A DNA stretch of 64,000 nucleotides from Halobacillus sp. Marseille-Q1614. Its GTDB lineage: Bacteria > Bacillota > Bacilli > Bacillales > Halobacillaceae. A model generated the notes under the pieces. That model saw only the letters and a program-made list of their open reading frames with translations, was not told the origin of the DNA and ran no database searches. Shown piece after piece: positions 26,428-35,424 of this stretch. Where the stretch lies: the NCBI RefSeq assembly GCF_902809865.1, contig NZ_CADDWH010000001.1:682001-746000 (forward strand), in the 5' to 3' direction. Position 1 is the stretch's first letter, and every line of letters begins with the position of its first letter. Both the position numbers and the translations under genes were made by a program.

Positions 26428-27033
26428 ATGAACCGCGAAATGAATACAAGGCAAAAAGTGTTAGATGTTTCCTGTCGTTTGTTTTACAGCAATGGATTTA
26501 ATGGAACTTCTGTTCGTGATATCGCCAAAAAGGCGAACGTCAATGTATCCTTGATTCATTATTACTTCAAGAGTAAGCAAGGCTTATTCGAGTCACTGGC
26601 TATCCAATATTTCGAACCCTACCTGGAAATGATTGAGCGGGAAGCAGACAAAGGCCCTGTCACGGATCTGCTGCCCTTAATTAAAGGGATTTTACATTAT
26701 AAACAGGTGAATTATCAACTATCTTGTTTAGTTTATCGTGAACTTTCTTTAAATACCGTGTTTGCCAAAGAGATGCTTGTCACGTATTTAGCGAAAGAAA
26801 ACCATTTGCTGTCTCATTTGTTATTTCAAAAGAATAGTAAAAGAGACCTTACTTATAGAGAGAATTTATATCTTCTTCAGTTCAAAGGGTTGATCAATGT
26901 CCCTTACATGATGCCTCAGGAATTAAGTGAGGCGCACATGAGCGAAGAGTCAGTCCATCACTTCGTTAATCTGTATGCAGAATTAATGATTAAGAAACAG
27001 CCGAGAAGCGAGATGAAAGTTATATCTTCATAA
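26428..27033 (+). CDS. refZ: TetR-family regulator RefZ
   Basis: A 201-residue TetR-type DNA-binding protein with the N-terminal helix-turn-helix (about 8-55: VRDIAKKANVNVSLIHYYF). Placement between ytsP and hisJ identifies it as RefZ (YttP), which in B. subtilis binds origin-proximal motifs and promotes chromosome capture at sporulation by inhibiting FtsZ. GGGAGG precedes the ATG. Its 3' end overlaps the convergent hisJ 3' end by 14 bases. Confidence 0.88.
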   Translation: MNREMNTRQKVLDVSCRLFYSNGFNGTSVRDIAKKANVNVSLIHYYFKSKQGLFESLAIQYFEPYLEMIEREADKGPVTDLLPLIKGILHYKQVNYQLSCLVYRELSLNTVFAKEMLVTYLAKENHLLSHLLFQKNSKRDLTYRENLYLLQFKGLINVPYMMPQELSEAHMSEESVHHFVNLYAELMIKKQPRSEMKVISS

Positions 27034-27823
27034 GTGTTTGATTAAGAATTTCATATCCTTGCTTAATTCCGTTTGGATCGTGGGCATCAGAGCCGTAAAT
27101 AAGGCTGATGCCTTTTTCGTATGCCATTTTCGCTAAATCTGGTGGAGGATAGGATTCTCTGCAATACTCTTTAAGAGTTCCGGCTCCGTTGTAGTCCAGA
27201 TCAAGCCCGTTATTTTTAACTACGGACAGGAAGCTTGCAGCCTGTTTCTTCCACCCTTCAGGAGAAGGATATATATGGTGGAATTTTCTAATCAGCGTCA
27301 TGTGACCGATTCTATTAGGCTTATAAGGCCCTAAATCTACATGTGCAGAATCCTTTAAAAGCTTATAGTAGCGTTCATACAACTCGTCAATAGAACCTAT
27401 CGCTCGGCAGGCCGCCGAAAAGACATCTGGACTGTAATCGATACAGAACCACTGTTTTTTTACCGGCAGAAAGTGAACAGACAATAAACTATCGTCAAGG
27501 CTGCTTCCGTATTGATTTAAAAAACTTTCCGTTTCCTTTTCATACCCTTTGATATAGTCGACTTCGAATCCCAATTTGATTTCTATATCAGAGGAATAGG
27601 ATTTTTTAAGCGATTGGACTTCCTTTATATATGGTTCGACGAGACTTCGCTCCATAGAACTGTCCTGTTCTGGAACAGGATCGATAAAGGTCTCTGGAAG
27701 GGGGGCATGCTCGGCAAATGTAATCGAAGAATACCCTGACTTGATGGCCTGGTCAATGTACTCTTCTAGCGCTGCATTTGAACCATGAGGGCAATAAGGT
27801 GTATGGACATGTCCATCAATCAT
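27020..27823 (-). CDS. hisJ: histidinol-phosphatase HisJ (PHP family)
   Basis: A 267-residue PHP-domain phosphatase that makes histidinol from histidinol phosphate. Metal-binding residues are seen in DGHVHTPYCPHG (H5, H7), FAEHAPLP and the C-terminal YGSDAHDP. The ATG at 27823 follows CAGGAGGAA; a TTG seven codons upstream overlaps that ribosome site and was rejected. The gene lies away from any his operon, as in Bacillus. Confidence 0.93.
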   Translation of the reverse strand: MIDGHVHTPYCPHGSNAALEEYIDQAIKSGYSSITFAEHAPLPETFIDPVPEQDSSMERSLVEPYIKEVQSLKKSYSSDIEIKLGFEVDYIKGYEKETESFLNQYGSSLDDSLLSVHFLPVKKQWFCIDYSPDVFSAACRAIGSIDELYERYYKLLKDSAHVDLGPYKPNRIGHMTLIRKFHHIYPSPEGWKKQAASFLSVVKNNGLDLDYNGAGTLKEYCRESYPPPDLAKMAYEKGISLIYGSDAHDPNGIKQGYEILNQTLMKI

Positions 27824-27983
27824 GACAAATTCCTCCTGAGTCAATAGAAGTTATTGTTAATCTATTAATTAATTTGAAATAATTTAGCCAAATCAATCCT
27901 TATCATGGTATCATAATAAACAACTAAAATTAATTTTTTAACGAAAGAGATTCGTTTGCTGAGGATTTGTAAGGAGGCTATCT

Positions 27984-29678
27984 ATGAGGTACGTAATTGG
28001 GGGAATATTAGTGCTGATTGCACTAATAATTGCAGGACTTATTTGGCGTAAAAAAGTGTATGATGAAGTCGATCGTTTAGAAGGCTGGAAAATGGACATC
28101 ATGCATCGAAATGTATCGGATGAACTCTCGAGGGTCAAAGCCCTTAACCTCTCTGGCGAAACCCAGGAAAGATTTGAAGCGTGGAGGGAACGCTGGGACA
28201 AAATTCTTACAAAAGAGCTTCCAAATTTGGAAGAGGATTTGTTTGATGCAGAAGAAGCAGCGGACCGGTACCGCCTGAAAAAGGTAAGGAAAGTACTGAA
28301 TCATTCTGAACAGAAGCTGCAGGCAATCGAACAGGATATTGCCTCGATGTTTAAAGAACTTGAAGACCTGTTAGACTCCGAGAAGAGCAGCCGCCAGGAA
28401 ATCGAGGCTTTAAACCCAGAGTTAAAAGAATTAAAGAAATCCCTTATACATAGCCGCCATCAGTTCGGAAAAGCTGCCCGGATTTTCGAAAGCAGAGCGG
28501 AAGAGCTGGAAGCGGGCTTGAAGCATTATGAAGAGCTGGTTTCAGAAGGGAATTATCTGGAAGCTAACAGTCTTGTGCAATCGGTTAGAGAGCAGCTTGA
28601 AGTTCTCTCCACAGAAATCGCTGTTTTCCCTGAACTGCTGCGGAAAACACAAAAGGAACTGCCCGACCAGTTAAGAGAACTGCATCAGGGCATAGAGGAA
28701 ATGGAAGAAGAGGGCTACCGTGTGCAGCATTTAGGCCTGCAGCCGGAAATCGAAAATTATCGTGAACTGCTTAAGAAACATACAGAACGTCTCGAAAAAG
28801 GCGACAGTGAAGATGTTCAAGCGTTAATTGATGAGTTAGATCCAAGAATTCAGGAAATGTATCAGGAGCTTGAAAAGGAAGCGCTGGCTCACAGTTATGT
28901 AGATCAGCACCATCCCTCTCTTCAGCTTCAGCTTGAAGAATTGGAAGAGATCGTCAATCAAACGAAACAGGACATCGATGATTTGAAGGTCACTTATCAG
29001 ATGGAAGAGGAAGACATCGAATCTTACCGCGGAATTGATCAGCTGATGACACAGTTAAAGAAAAAGTATCTTAATTTTGATAAGAAGCTATCTGATAACG
29101 AGACCGCTTTTACTGATATGAGAGATGAACTAGACATTATTAAAGAGCAAGCGTCAGAACTGAAAGAGAAACATCAGATTTTTAGTGAGAGAGTGCAGAC
29201 GCTTCGCAGTGATGAACTGGAAGCAAAAGAAAAGCTTGTCCAGATAGAGCAGATTGTGAATGATACAGACAGACGCTTGAAGCGGAGCAACCTGCCCGGT
29301 ATTCCGTCCATGTTCTTTGAAGGCATGCAGCATGCGAGCGAACATATTGACGAAGTATTTCTTAGCCTTGAAAAAAAGCAGCCGCTTGATATGGCTGATG
29401 TTCATCAAAAACTTGAGGAAGCTATGCAGCACGCTGAATTAGTCAACAGTCAGGCGAAAGCATTGCTCCATCAGGCTCACATGGCGGAAAAAGTTATTCA
29501 GTATACGAACCGTTACCGCAGTCAATATCCTTTAGTGGCGGCCAAGCTTATGGAGGCGGAAAACGATTTTAGGGCATACCGTTATGAAGAAGCCCTGGAA
29601 CGGGCAGCCGCTGCTCTTGAAGAAGTGGAGCCAGGTGCTTTATCTAAATTAGAGGAAAAAGAAGAAGTCCCTATTTAG
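27984..29678 (+). CDS. ezrA: septation ring formation regulator EzrA
   Basis: A 564-residue protein with one N-terminal membrane helix (about 2-22) and a long, almost continuous spectrin-like coiled region. EzrA is an FtsZ-interacting membrane protein that prevents aberrant Z-rings and helps shift PBP1 between division and elongation. AAGGAGG precedes the ATG. The protein is rich in E, Q and L. It is followed by a damaged small gene and then nifZ-thiI, which follows B. subtilis order. Confidence 0.96.
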   Translation: MRYVIGGILVLIALIIAGLIWRKKVYDEVDRLEGWKMDIMHRNVSDELSRVKALNLSGETQERFEAWRERWDKILTKELPNLEEDLFDAEEAADRYRLKKVRKVLNHSEQKLQAIEQDIASMFKELEDLLDSEKSSRQEIEALNPELKELKKSLIHSRHQFGKAARIFESRAEELEAGLKHYEELVSEGNYLEANSLVQSVREQLEVLSTEIAVFPELLRKTQKELPDQLRELHQGIEEMEEEGYRVQHLGLQPEIENYRELLKKHTERLEKGDSEDVQALIDELDPRIQEMYQELEKEALAHSYVDQHHPSLQLQLEELEEIVNQTKQDIDDLKVTYQMEEEDIESYRGIDQLMTQLKKKYLNFDKKLSDNETAFTDMRDELDIIKEQASELKEKHQIFSERVQTLRSDELEAKEKLVQIEQIVNDTDRRLKRSNLPGIPSMFFEGMQHASEHIDEVFLSLEKKQPLDMADVHQKLEEAMQHAELVNSQAKALLHQAHMAEKVIQYTNRYRSQYPLVAAKLMEAENDFRAYRYEEALERAAAALEEVEPGALSKLEEKEEVPI

Positions 29679-29688
29679 GGTGTGAACT

Positions 29689-29931
29689 ATGAGGAAATGG
29701 ATGCTTCTTGGTTTGTCTGTAATGGCGATGTTCAGCTGGCAGCAACCTGCCAATGGCGTTCACCGAACGTGAATCTTCAAGGCCCATGCAGTTCCTGTTT
29801 CATGTAAAGAAGAAAAGAAGCAGCAGACGGTCTTTGAGGAGCATGTATTGACGAAACAGTGGGTGAATGATATAAGTGGAAATGAAAAGATGACCATTGA
29901 CACGATTTTGAATACACTCAACATTAATTGA
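29689..29931 (+). pseudogene. small exported-protein gene interrupted by an in-frame TGA
   Basis: From an ATG 11 bases after the ezrA stop, one frame reads a signal-peptide-like MRKWMLLGLSVMAMFSWQQ, continues to HRT, meets TGA at 29770-29772, then stays open for 52 more codons (KAHAVPVSCKEEKKQQ to TLNIN) before the final TGA at 29929. The unbroken frame on both sides suggests an original gene of about 80 codons broken by one substitution. A weak AGGGTG ribosome site precedes it. No family recognised; coincidence cannot be ruled out. Confidence 0.45.
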
Positions 29932-29939
29932 TGAAGTAG

Positions 29940-29972
29940 AGCTAGCCTCAGTCAGGAGGCTAGCTATTTTCA
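29940..29972 (+). terminator. terminator upstream of nifZ
   Basis: Perfect 10-bp stem AGCTAGCCTC (29940-29949) / GAGGCTAGCT (29956-29965) and ATTTT tail. Confidence 0.75.
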
Positions 29973-30045
29973 TGTTCCTATGGTTTATTTTTATAGTAAG
30001 GAACAGGATATAAGAAGACGGCAATCTTTTAAAGGGGAAACGACC

Positions 30046-31176
30046 ATGATTTATTTTGATAATAGTGCAACCACACAACCACATACAGAAGTGCTGCAAT
30101 CGTATCAGCAGGCTGCGGCTCGATACTTTGCCAACCCTTCTTCTGTACATCAGCTAGGCCTTGAAGCAGAACGGCTCATGGAAAAAACACGAGAGGCAAT
30201 CGCTCATCGTCTAGCTGTCCTGCCCGAAGAGATCGTCTATACATCAGGAGGTACAGAATCCAACAATATGGCGATTAAGGGAATTGCTTTTCAGCACAGA
30301 ACGAGAGGCCGGCATTTGATTACTTCAAAAATAGAACATCCTTCTGTGTTGGAAGCTTTTCGTGCGCTAGAGCAGCTCGGCTTTGAGGTTACGTATGTTA
30401 ATGTCGATTCTGAAGGTCATGTTGACCCTGAAGAGATCAGGCAGGCTATTCGAAAAGACACGATATTAATTAGTATAATGTCTGTAAATAATGAACTTGG
30501 CACGGTTCAGCCGATTAAGGATATAGGGGAAATTGCCAGGGAGCACCCGAAGCTTTTCTTTCATGTTGACCATGTACAGGGTGTTGGTAAAGTCCCTCTG
30601 CCTTTTAAGGACTGCCACATTGATTTATGTTCCTTATCCGGTCATAAAATTCATGGGGTAAAAGGTACAGGAATGCTCTATGCTCGAAAGGAAATTCGTT
30701 TATTCCCGCTTTTACACGGGGGAGGTCATGAAGACAACCGTCGTTCAGGCACCGAGAACCTTCCTGGTATGGTGGCCTTTGCTAAAGCCCTCAGGCTGAT
30801 TCAGGAGCAGGAAGAAGACCATCTCGCTGACTTATTAACGATTAGAAACTTTCTTCGTAAGAAATTAGATAGTATGGATCCGGTCACTATCAACTCCCCG
30901 GAGAAAGGCAGCCCTCATATATTAAACATATCAATTCCCGGCTTGAAGCCGGAAGTAGTGGTTCATGCACTGGCTGAGCGCGGTATTTTTGTTTCCACAA
31001 AGTCCGCATGTTCTTCAAAAGAACCAGATGTAAGTGCTGTTCTCAAAGCCTGCAACCTGAATCCTGCTGTCACTACTTCGGCACTGAGAATCAGCTTGTC
31101 TTATCAAAATACAGTGAAAGAAGCTGAGACTTTTATTAAGGAACTAAAAGACATTATTCGTTATTTGAAAGGATAG
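30046..31176 (+). CDS. nifZ: cysteine desulfurase NifZ (tRNA thiolation type)
   Basis: A 376-residue PLP enzyme that takes sulfur from cysteine. PLP lysine lies in SGHKIHG (K201), the substrate region in HVDHVQGVGK, and the persulfide cysteine in STKSACSSKEPD (C322). It sits 14 bases before thiI; in B. subtilis the adjacent NifZ delivers sulfur to ThiI for 4-thiouridine in tRNA, and this pairing points to the same role. The start at 30046 follows AAAGGGG; the longer in-frame start at 29980 has none. Confidence 0.93.
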   Translation: MIYFDNSATTQPHTEVLQSYQQAAARYFANPSSVHQLGLEAERLMEKTREAIAHRLAVLPEEIVYTSGGTESNNMAIKGIAFQHRTRGRHLITSKIEHPSVLEAFRALEQLGFEVTYVNVDSEGHVDPEEIRQAIRKDTILISIMSVNNELGTVQPIKDIGEIAREHPKLFFHVDHVQGVGKVPLPFKDCHIDLCSLSGHKIHGVKGTGMLYARKEIRLFPLLHGGGHEDNRRSGTENLPGMVAFAKALRLIQEQEEDHLADLLTIRNFLRKKLDSMDPVTINSPEKGSPHILNISIPGLKPEVVVHALAERGIFVSTKSACSSKEPDVSAVLKACNLNPAVTTSALRISLSYQNTVKEAETFIKELKDIIRYLKG

Positions 31177-31190
31177 AAAGGGAGTATACC

Positions 31191-32393
31191 ATGCAGTTTG
31201 ATCATATATTAATCCGTTATGGTGAAATGGCCATTAAAGGGAAGAATCGTAAATACTTTGAAAGGAAACTGCAGAATCAGCTGATCAAAAAGTTAAGCAG
31301 GTTTGACCATACGCGGGTTAAGAAAACAAAAGACAGAATGTATGTATTGCTTAATGGAGAAGACCCGCATGCTGTAATAGACGAGTGTAAGAAAATATTC
31401 GGCATTCACTCATTAAGCTTTGCTGTAAAAACAGAAAAAGAAGAGCAAAAAATTAAAGATGCGGCGTTGTTTGCTCTTCAGGATGATCCAACCGTAAAAA
31501 CCTTCAAAGTTTCTTCTAGGAGAGCTGATAAGAGCTTTAAAATAGGTTCACAGGATTTAAATTACAAAGTAGGCGGCCATATCCTCGCCAATACAGATGG
31601 AATTACGGTGGATGTCCATAATCCTGATATAGAGCTGAAGATAGAGGTTCGAAATGATGCTGCCTATATTACTTCAAAAGATTACCCTGGAGCTGGAGGT
31701 CTGCCTGTTGGAACAACCGGTAAATCGCTGCTTATGCTTTCAGGAGGAATTGACAGCCCGGTTGCCGGCTATTTAACGATGAAACGGGGAGTGCAAATCG
31801 AAGCGGTTCATTTTCACTCTCCCCCTTATACAAGTGAAAGAGCCAAACAGAAAGTTCTTGATTTAGCCGGCGAACTATCAAAGTACGGTCATAAGGTTAT
31901 TGTACATGTAGTGCCTTTTACAGAAATCCAGCAGAAGATTCATAGAGAAATGCCAGAAGGGTACGGTATGACGATTATGCGCCGAATGATGATGAGAATA
32001 AGTGAACAGATTGCACGTAATCGTGAGATTTTGTCACTTACTACAGGAGAAAGCCTCGGTCAGGTGGCAAGCCAGACGATGGAAAGCATGAACACCATTA
32101 ATGAAGTTACAAATTATCCTGTTATCCGTCCGTTAGTCGCCATGGACAAGCTGGATATTATTGAAATAGCAAGACAGATAGACACTTATAAGATTTCAAC
32201 ATTACCCTATGAGGACTGCTGCACTATATTTGTGCCGAAAGCTCCTAAGACGAAACCCACTAGAGCGAATGCCAGCTATTATGAATCCAGTGTTTCTTTT
32301 GAAGAAGACATTGCAAAAGCGGTCGAGCTTACAGAGATGGTGGAAGTCTCTGACGAGCAAAAAGACGATGATCCATTTGAAAGTTTGTTATAA
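31191..32393 (+). CDS. thiI: tRNA 4-thiouridine synthase ThiI
   Basis: A 400-residue enzyme with an N-terminal ferredoxin-like plus THUMP RNA-binding region (about 1-165) and a PP-loop ATP pyrophosphatase core (SGGIDS, 184-189). It adenylates U8 of tRNA and accepts sulfur from NifZ. As in other Gram-positive bacteria there is no C-terminal rhodanese domain. AAAGGGAG precedes the ATG, with close coupling to nifZ. Confidence 0.96.
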   Translation: MQFDHILIRYGEMAIKGKNRKYFERKLQNQLIKKLSRFDHTRVKKTKDRMYVLLNGEDPHAVIDECKKIFGIHSLSFAVKTEKEEQKIKDAALFALQDDPTVKTFKVSSRRADKSFKIGSQDLNYKVGGHILANTDGITVDVHNPDIELKIEVRNDAAYITSKDYPGAGGLPVGTTGKSLLMLSGGIDSPVAGYLTMKRGVQIEAVHFHSPPYTSERAKQKVLDLAGELSKYGHKVIVHVVPFTEIQQKIHREMPEGYGMTIMRRMMMRISEQIARNREILSLTTGESLGQVASQTMESMNTINEVTNYPVIRPLVAMDKLDIIEIARQIDTYKISTLPYEDCCTIFVPKAPKTKPTRANASYYESSVSFEEDIAKAVELTEMVEVSDEQKDDDPFESLL

Positions 32394-32406
32394 TAAGGAA
32401 CAACAG

Positions 32407-32438
32407 AGCTCACTATGCAAATAGTGAGCTTATATTTT
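32407..32438 (+). terminator. terminator-like hairpin after thiI
   Basis: Perfect 10-bp stem AGCTCACTAT (32407-32416) / ATAGTGAGCT (32421-32430), GCAA loop, tail TATATTTTA. Confidence 0.7.
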
Positions 32439-32460
32439 AACGGAAGAAGGAGTTTCCATT

Positions 32461-34050
32461 ATGAAGCTATGGTATGGAGGCAAGATTTATACGATGATAG
32501 AGGAAGGTGACTGGGTGGAAGCGGTTGTTACCGACAATGGACGGATAGCAGCCACAGGGGATACCCAGGATCTTTACTCCGCTTATAAGGGACAGATTTC
32601 TGAAGAACACAATTTAAAAGGATCGGTCATGTACCCAGGGTTTACCGACAGCCATCTGCACATTATGGGGCATGGCGAAAGGCTGATGCGTCTGGATTTA
32701 ATGTTTATGAAATCAGCTGAAGAAGTCAAGCAGGCGCTGAGCCAGTATGCGGAGCAGGTAGAGCCGGGAAGCTGGATTGTAGGCGATGGTTGGAATGAAA
32801 ATCAATGGGAAGACAAACGGATTATACATAAAGATGAATTAGATGAAATCTCAACAGAGCACCCGATTATGCTTACCCGTGTCTGCCGGCATGCTTTAAT
32901 TGCAAATTCAAAGGCGATCGAACTTGCGGGGATTACCACTAAAACTCCTGATCCTCAAGGCGGGCTGATTGTTCGAGATTCAAACGATCAACCGACCGGC
33001 TATTTTCATGACAAGGCACAGGATTTAGTGAAAGAGGCCATGCCTGAGGTTACACCTGAGTACTTACACAAAGCAGCCGAACTCGCAGTAAAGGATATGC
33101 ATGCTTATGGTCTAGTAGGAGGCCATAGTGAAGACTTAAATTATTATGGCGGCTTTAAGAAAACACTTGATGCCTTCCTGCACACGATTGATGGTAAGCG
33201 CGTGAAATTCCGTGCCCACCTGCTCGTTCATCACGGTGTCATTGAAGAGGTTGATAAAGAAGGAATGGGCTTTAAAAAAGGAAATGAGTTCGTAGAATTG
33301 GGAGCCCTGAAAATTTTCTCAGACGGGGCTCTCGGCGGCAGAACGGCCTGGCTGAAAGAAGAATATTCCGACGATCCGGGGAACTGTGGAGTCGCCATTC
33401 ATACAAAAGAAGAATTAACGGAGCTGGTCCTTAAAGCGAGAAAACGGAATATGCCGGTTGCCGTGCATGCCATCGGAGACGGTGCTGCAGAAGCCGTTAT
33501 TTCTGTATTAAGCGAACATCCTCTTAAGACAGGAGAGCGTGACCGGCTCATTCATGCTCAAATTTTGAATCCATCCTTGATCCAAAAGCTTCAGAAGCTA
33601 AGCATTGTTTTAGACATCCAGCCGACGTTTGTAGCTTCTGATTTTCCCTGGGTTATGGATCGGCTTGGGCACATGAGAATGAAAACAGCCTACTCCTGGA
33701 AAACATTATTAGATGCTGGCATTATTTGCGCGGGAGGATCGGACGCGCCGATTGAAGAAATCAATCCGCTTCTCGGTATACGGGCAGCAGTTGAGAGACG
33801 TGCAAGCTATGATCATGAAGTCTATCAGGCGGAAGAAAGGCTGTCTATTTTTGAAGCCATTTCTTTATATACAAAAGGAAGTGCTCATGCTGTGGGGCGA
33901 GAAGATTCACAAGGCATAATTGCTCCAGGATTTACAGCGGACTTCACTGTATTAGACCGTGATCTATTTTCGATAAAACCTCATGAATTAGCAGAAGCGA
34001 CCGTTGTGCTCACCGTCGTTGATGAAGATATTATGTACCAGAGGTTCTAA
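32461..34050 (+). CDS. ytcJ: amidohydrolase family protein, YtcJ-like
   Basis: A 529-residue metal-dependent amidohydrolase of the YtcJ subgroup. The HxH metal motif is in DSHLHIMGHG (about residue 66), KIFSDGALGGRTA marks the YtcJ group, and AVHAIGDGA and GGSDAPI supply later metal and catalytic residues. These enzymes hydrolyse exocyclic amide or imine bonds; the substrate is unknown. GAAGAAGGAG precedes the ATG. It is convergent with nadK, as in B. subtilis. Confidence 0.9.
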   Translation: MKLWYGGKIYTMIEEGDWVEAVVTDNGRIAATGDTQDLYSAYKGQISEEHNLKGSVMYPGFTDSHLHIMGHGERLMRLDLMFMKSAEEVKQALSQYAEQVEPGSWIVGDGWNENQWEDKRIIHKDELDEISTEHPIMLTRVCRHALIANSKAIELAGITTKTPDPQGGLIVRDSNDQPTGYFHDKAQDLVKEAMPEVTPEYLHKAAELAVKDMHAYGLVGGHSEDLNYYGGFKKTLDAFLHTIDGKRVKFRAHLLVHHGVIEEVDKEGMGFKKGNEFVELGALKIFSDGALGGRTAWLKEEYSDDPGNCGVAIHTKEELTELVLKARKRNMPVAVHAIGDGAAEAVISVLSEHPLKTGERDRLIHAQILNPSLIQKLQKLSIVLDIQPTFVASDFPWVMDRLGHMRMKTAYSWKTLLDAGIICAGGSDAPIEEINPLLGIRAAVERRASYDHEVYQAEERLSIFEAISLYTKGSAHAVGREDSQGIIAPGFTADFTVLDRDLFSIKPHELAEATVVLTVVDEDIMYQRF

Positions 34051-34162
34051 AACATCTATGTTTACGTTAGAATCTTCCCGGCTCCATTCAAGGTGAAGGT
34101 GCCTCAGGTTCCAGCATGCATCTGCAGGAAGTCCTTGAACTCGGAATGAATTTGTCTTCTGC

Positions 34163-34198
34163 CAAAAAATCCAGCCCTAGTTAAAAGGCTGGATTTTT
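34163..34198. terminator. bidirectional terminator between ytcJ and nadK
   Basis: Perfect 13-bp stem AAAAAATCCAGCC (34163-34175) / GGCTGGATTTTTT (34186-34198), symmetrical for both convergent genes. The preceding 110 bases hold no gene. Confidence 0.9.
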
Positions 34199-34203
34199 TG
34201 CGT

Positions 34204-35007
34204 TTATAAGAATGTACGTTTAACTCTTTCCCAGTAGGAGTTGTGTTTAAGTTTAACTGTCTTAATAATTTTGTCGCTAAGCTTGACCGTAACGTCACGG
34301 ATGTTGCGAATCGAATGGGCTTCGTTATCCATGCCGATTAATGGAAAGTCATTACCATCTTGAATGACTTCCAGCTTCAAGGTACGTTCAGAGCCAAGAA
34401 TAAACGAGGAATCGAGTGTACGGTAGCGGTTGTTATTAAGAGAAGCTAGCTCGCTCACTTGGAAACACGGAATTTTAGGGTCGACGACTGCCCCTTTCGT
34501 TGATTTGTTGTAGCCCGTACTTCCTGTCGGTGTCGCTACAATTAGACCGTCACCGCGGAAGGTTTCAAAATGAATCTCATCGATGAAGACATCAATAACT
34601 ATGGATTTGATCAGTGTGGAGCGGACACTGCATTCATTCAGGCAGTAAAACGTTGAGTCGTTATTTACCGTAGCTTCGATTATAGGAAAACGGCGGACTT
34701 CCAGCTCGTCATACATCATGGAATCTACCATTTCGTTATAATTATCGAGGTTAAAATCACAATAAAGGCCTGCTTCTTCCTCGCTGCGGACACCTACATA
34801 CAAACAGTCCTGACGGAAGCCAGTTTTTCTGACAGCTTGAAGAAAGGTACCATCCCCGCCGACGGAAATAATAATATTAGCATCTTTAGAGTCTTCAACA
34901 ATTGAAAAGTCATTTTCTTTCGCTAATTTAATCAGCGGTTCTAATTTCTCGTCTAGTTCTTTATCAGGATGATAGTAAAAGTAAAGATTTCTTCGTTGAT
35001 TGGACAT
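34204..35007 (-). CDS. nadK: NAD kinase (YtdI type)
   Basis: A 267-residue ATP-NAD kinase making NADP. The GGDGT motif is at 50-54 and a second conserved segment TPTGSTGYNKS at about 165. The sequence matches the second (YtdI) paralogue of Bacillus by context beside ytcJ. TTAGGAGG precedes the ATG. A separate yjbN-type paralogue would be expected elsewhere in the genome. Confidence 0.93.
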   Translation of the reverse strand: MSNQRRNLYFYYHPDKELDEKLEPLIKLAKENDFSIVEDSKDANIIISVGGDGTFLQAVRKTGFRQDCLYVGVRSEEEAGLYCDFNLDNYNEMVDSMMYDELEVRRFPIIEATVNNDSTFYCLNECSVRSTLIKSIVIDVFIDEIHFETFRGDGLIVATPTGSTGYNKSTKGAVVDPKIPCFQVSELASLNNNRYRTLDSSFILGSERTLKLEVIQDGNDFPLIGMDNEAHSIRNIRDVTVKLSDKIIKTVKLKHNSYWERVKRTFL

Positions 35008-35056
35008 GGAAAAACCTCCTAATACAATATCTGTCTGTATTTTATCATTAGCCGCT

Positions 35057-35170
35057 GTTAAACACCATTATTGATATTATTCAGGAAAAGAAAGGAGTTC
35101 TGTGAGACTCCTGCTAAAAAAAGGGCGGCAGAGACGCCGCAGACAGGTGACGAGCGGGGAGTTTTTTAAA
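35057..35170 (+). repeat. intergenic repeat, ACTCCTGC family, copy B
   Basis: Aligns with copy A at 24055-24190 from GTTAAACACCATT through TGTGAGACTCCTGCT, GGGCGGC and GACGAGC, ending in a T-run. It occupies part of a 417-base gap between nadK and ytxK in which I see no protein gene. The remainder (35170-35340) is AT-rich with no clear signal. Confidence 0.7.
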
Positions 35171-35360
35171 AAAAGGAAGTTCGATTAACTTCAAACGTAA
35201 AAAGTGACAAGTTCCCCCTTTCCGATTTTCAAAATCAAAAATTGAACAGCCTATCATAAAGAGTTCGAATAGATAGTTGAAGGAAGATGTGAATATATAG
35301 ATTTCTTGAAGTCGTAAGTAAAATCATTTATGATCAACTATAGACTATAAGAGCGCTAAG

Positions 35361-35401
35361 AAGGGACGCCCCGTTGTTGATCGAAGCAAGGGCGTCCTTT
35401 T
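35361..35401 (+). promoter_or_regulatory. terminator-like hairpin just upstream of ytxK
   Basis: Stem GGACGCCC (35364-35371) / GGGCGTCC (35390-35397) with an 18-base loop and TTTT tail, ending 24 bases before the ytxK start. Its place in the leader, rather than after a gene, suggests an attenuator or the 3' end of an upstream short transcript. No T-box or known riboswitch motif was found before it. Confidence 0.45.
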
Positions 35402-35424
35402 ATGTGAAGCTAGGGGGATAAACA

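Noticed and set aside
29770-29772. Selenocysteine codon in the small gene after ezrA
   Set aside because: No selenocysteine insertion hairpin is evident after the TGA and nothing else in the window suggests selenium use.
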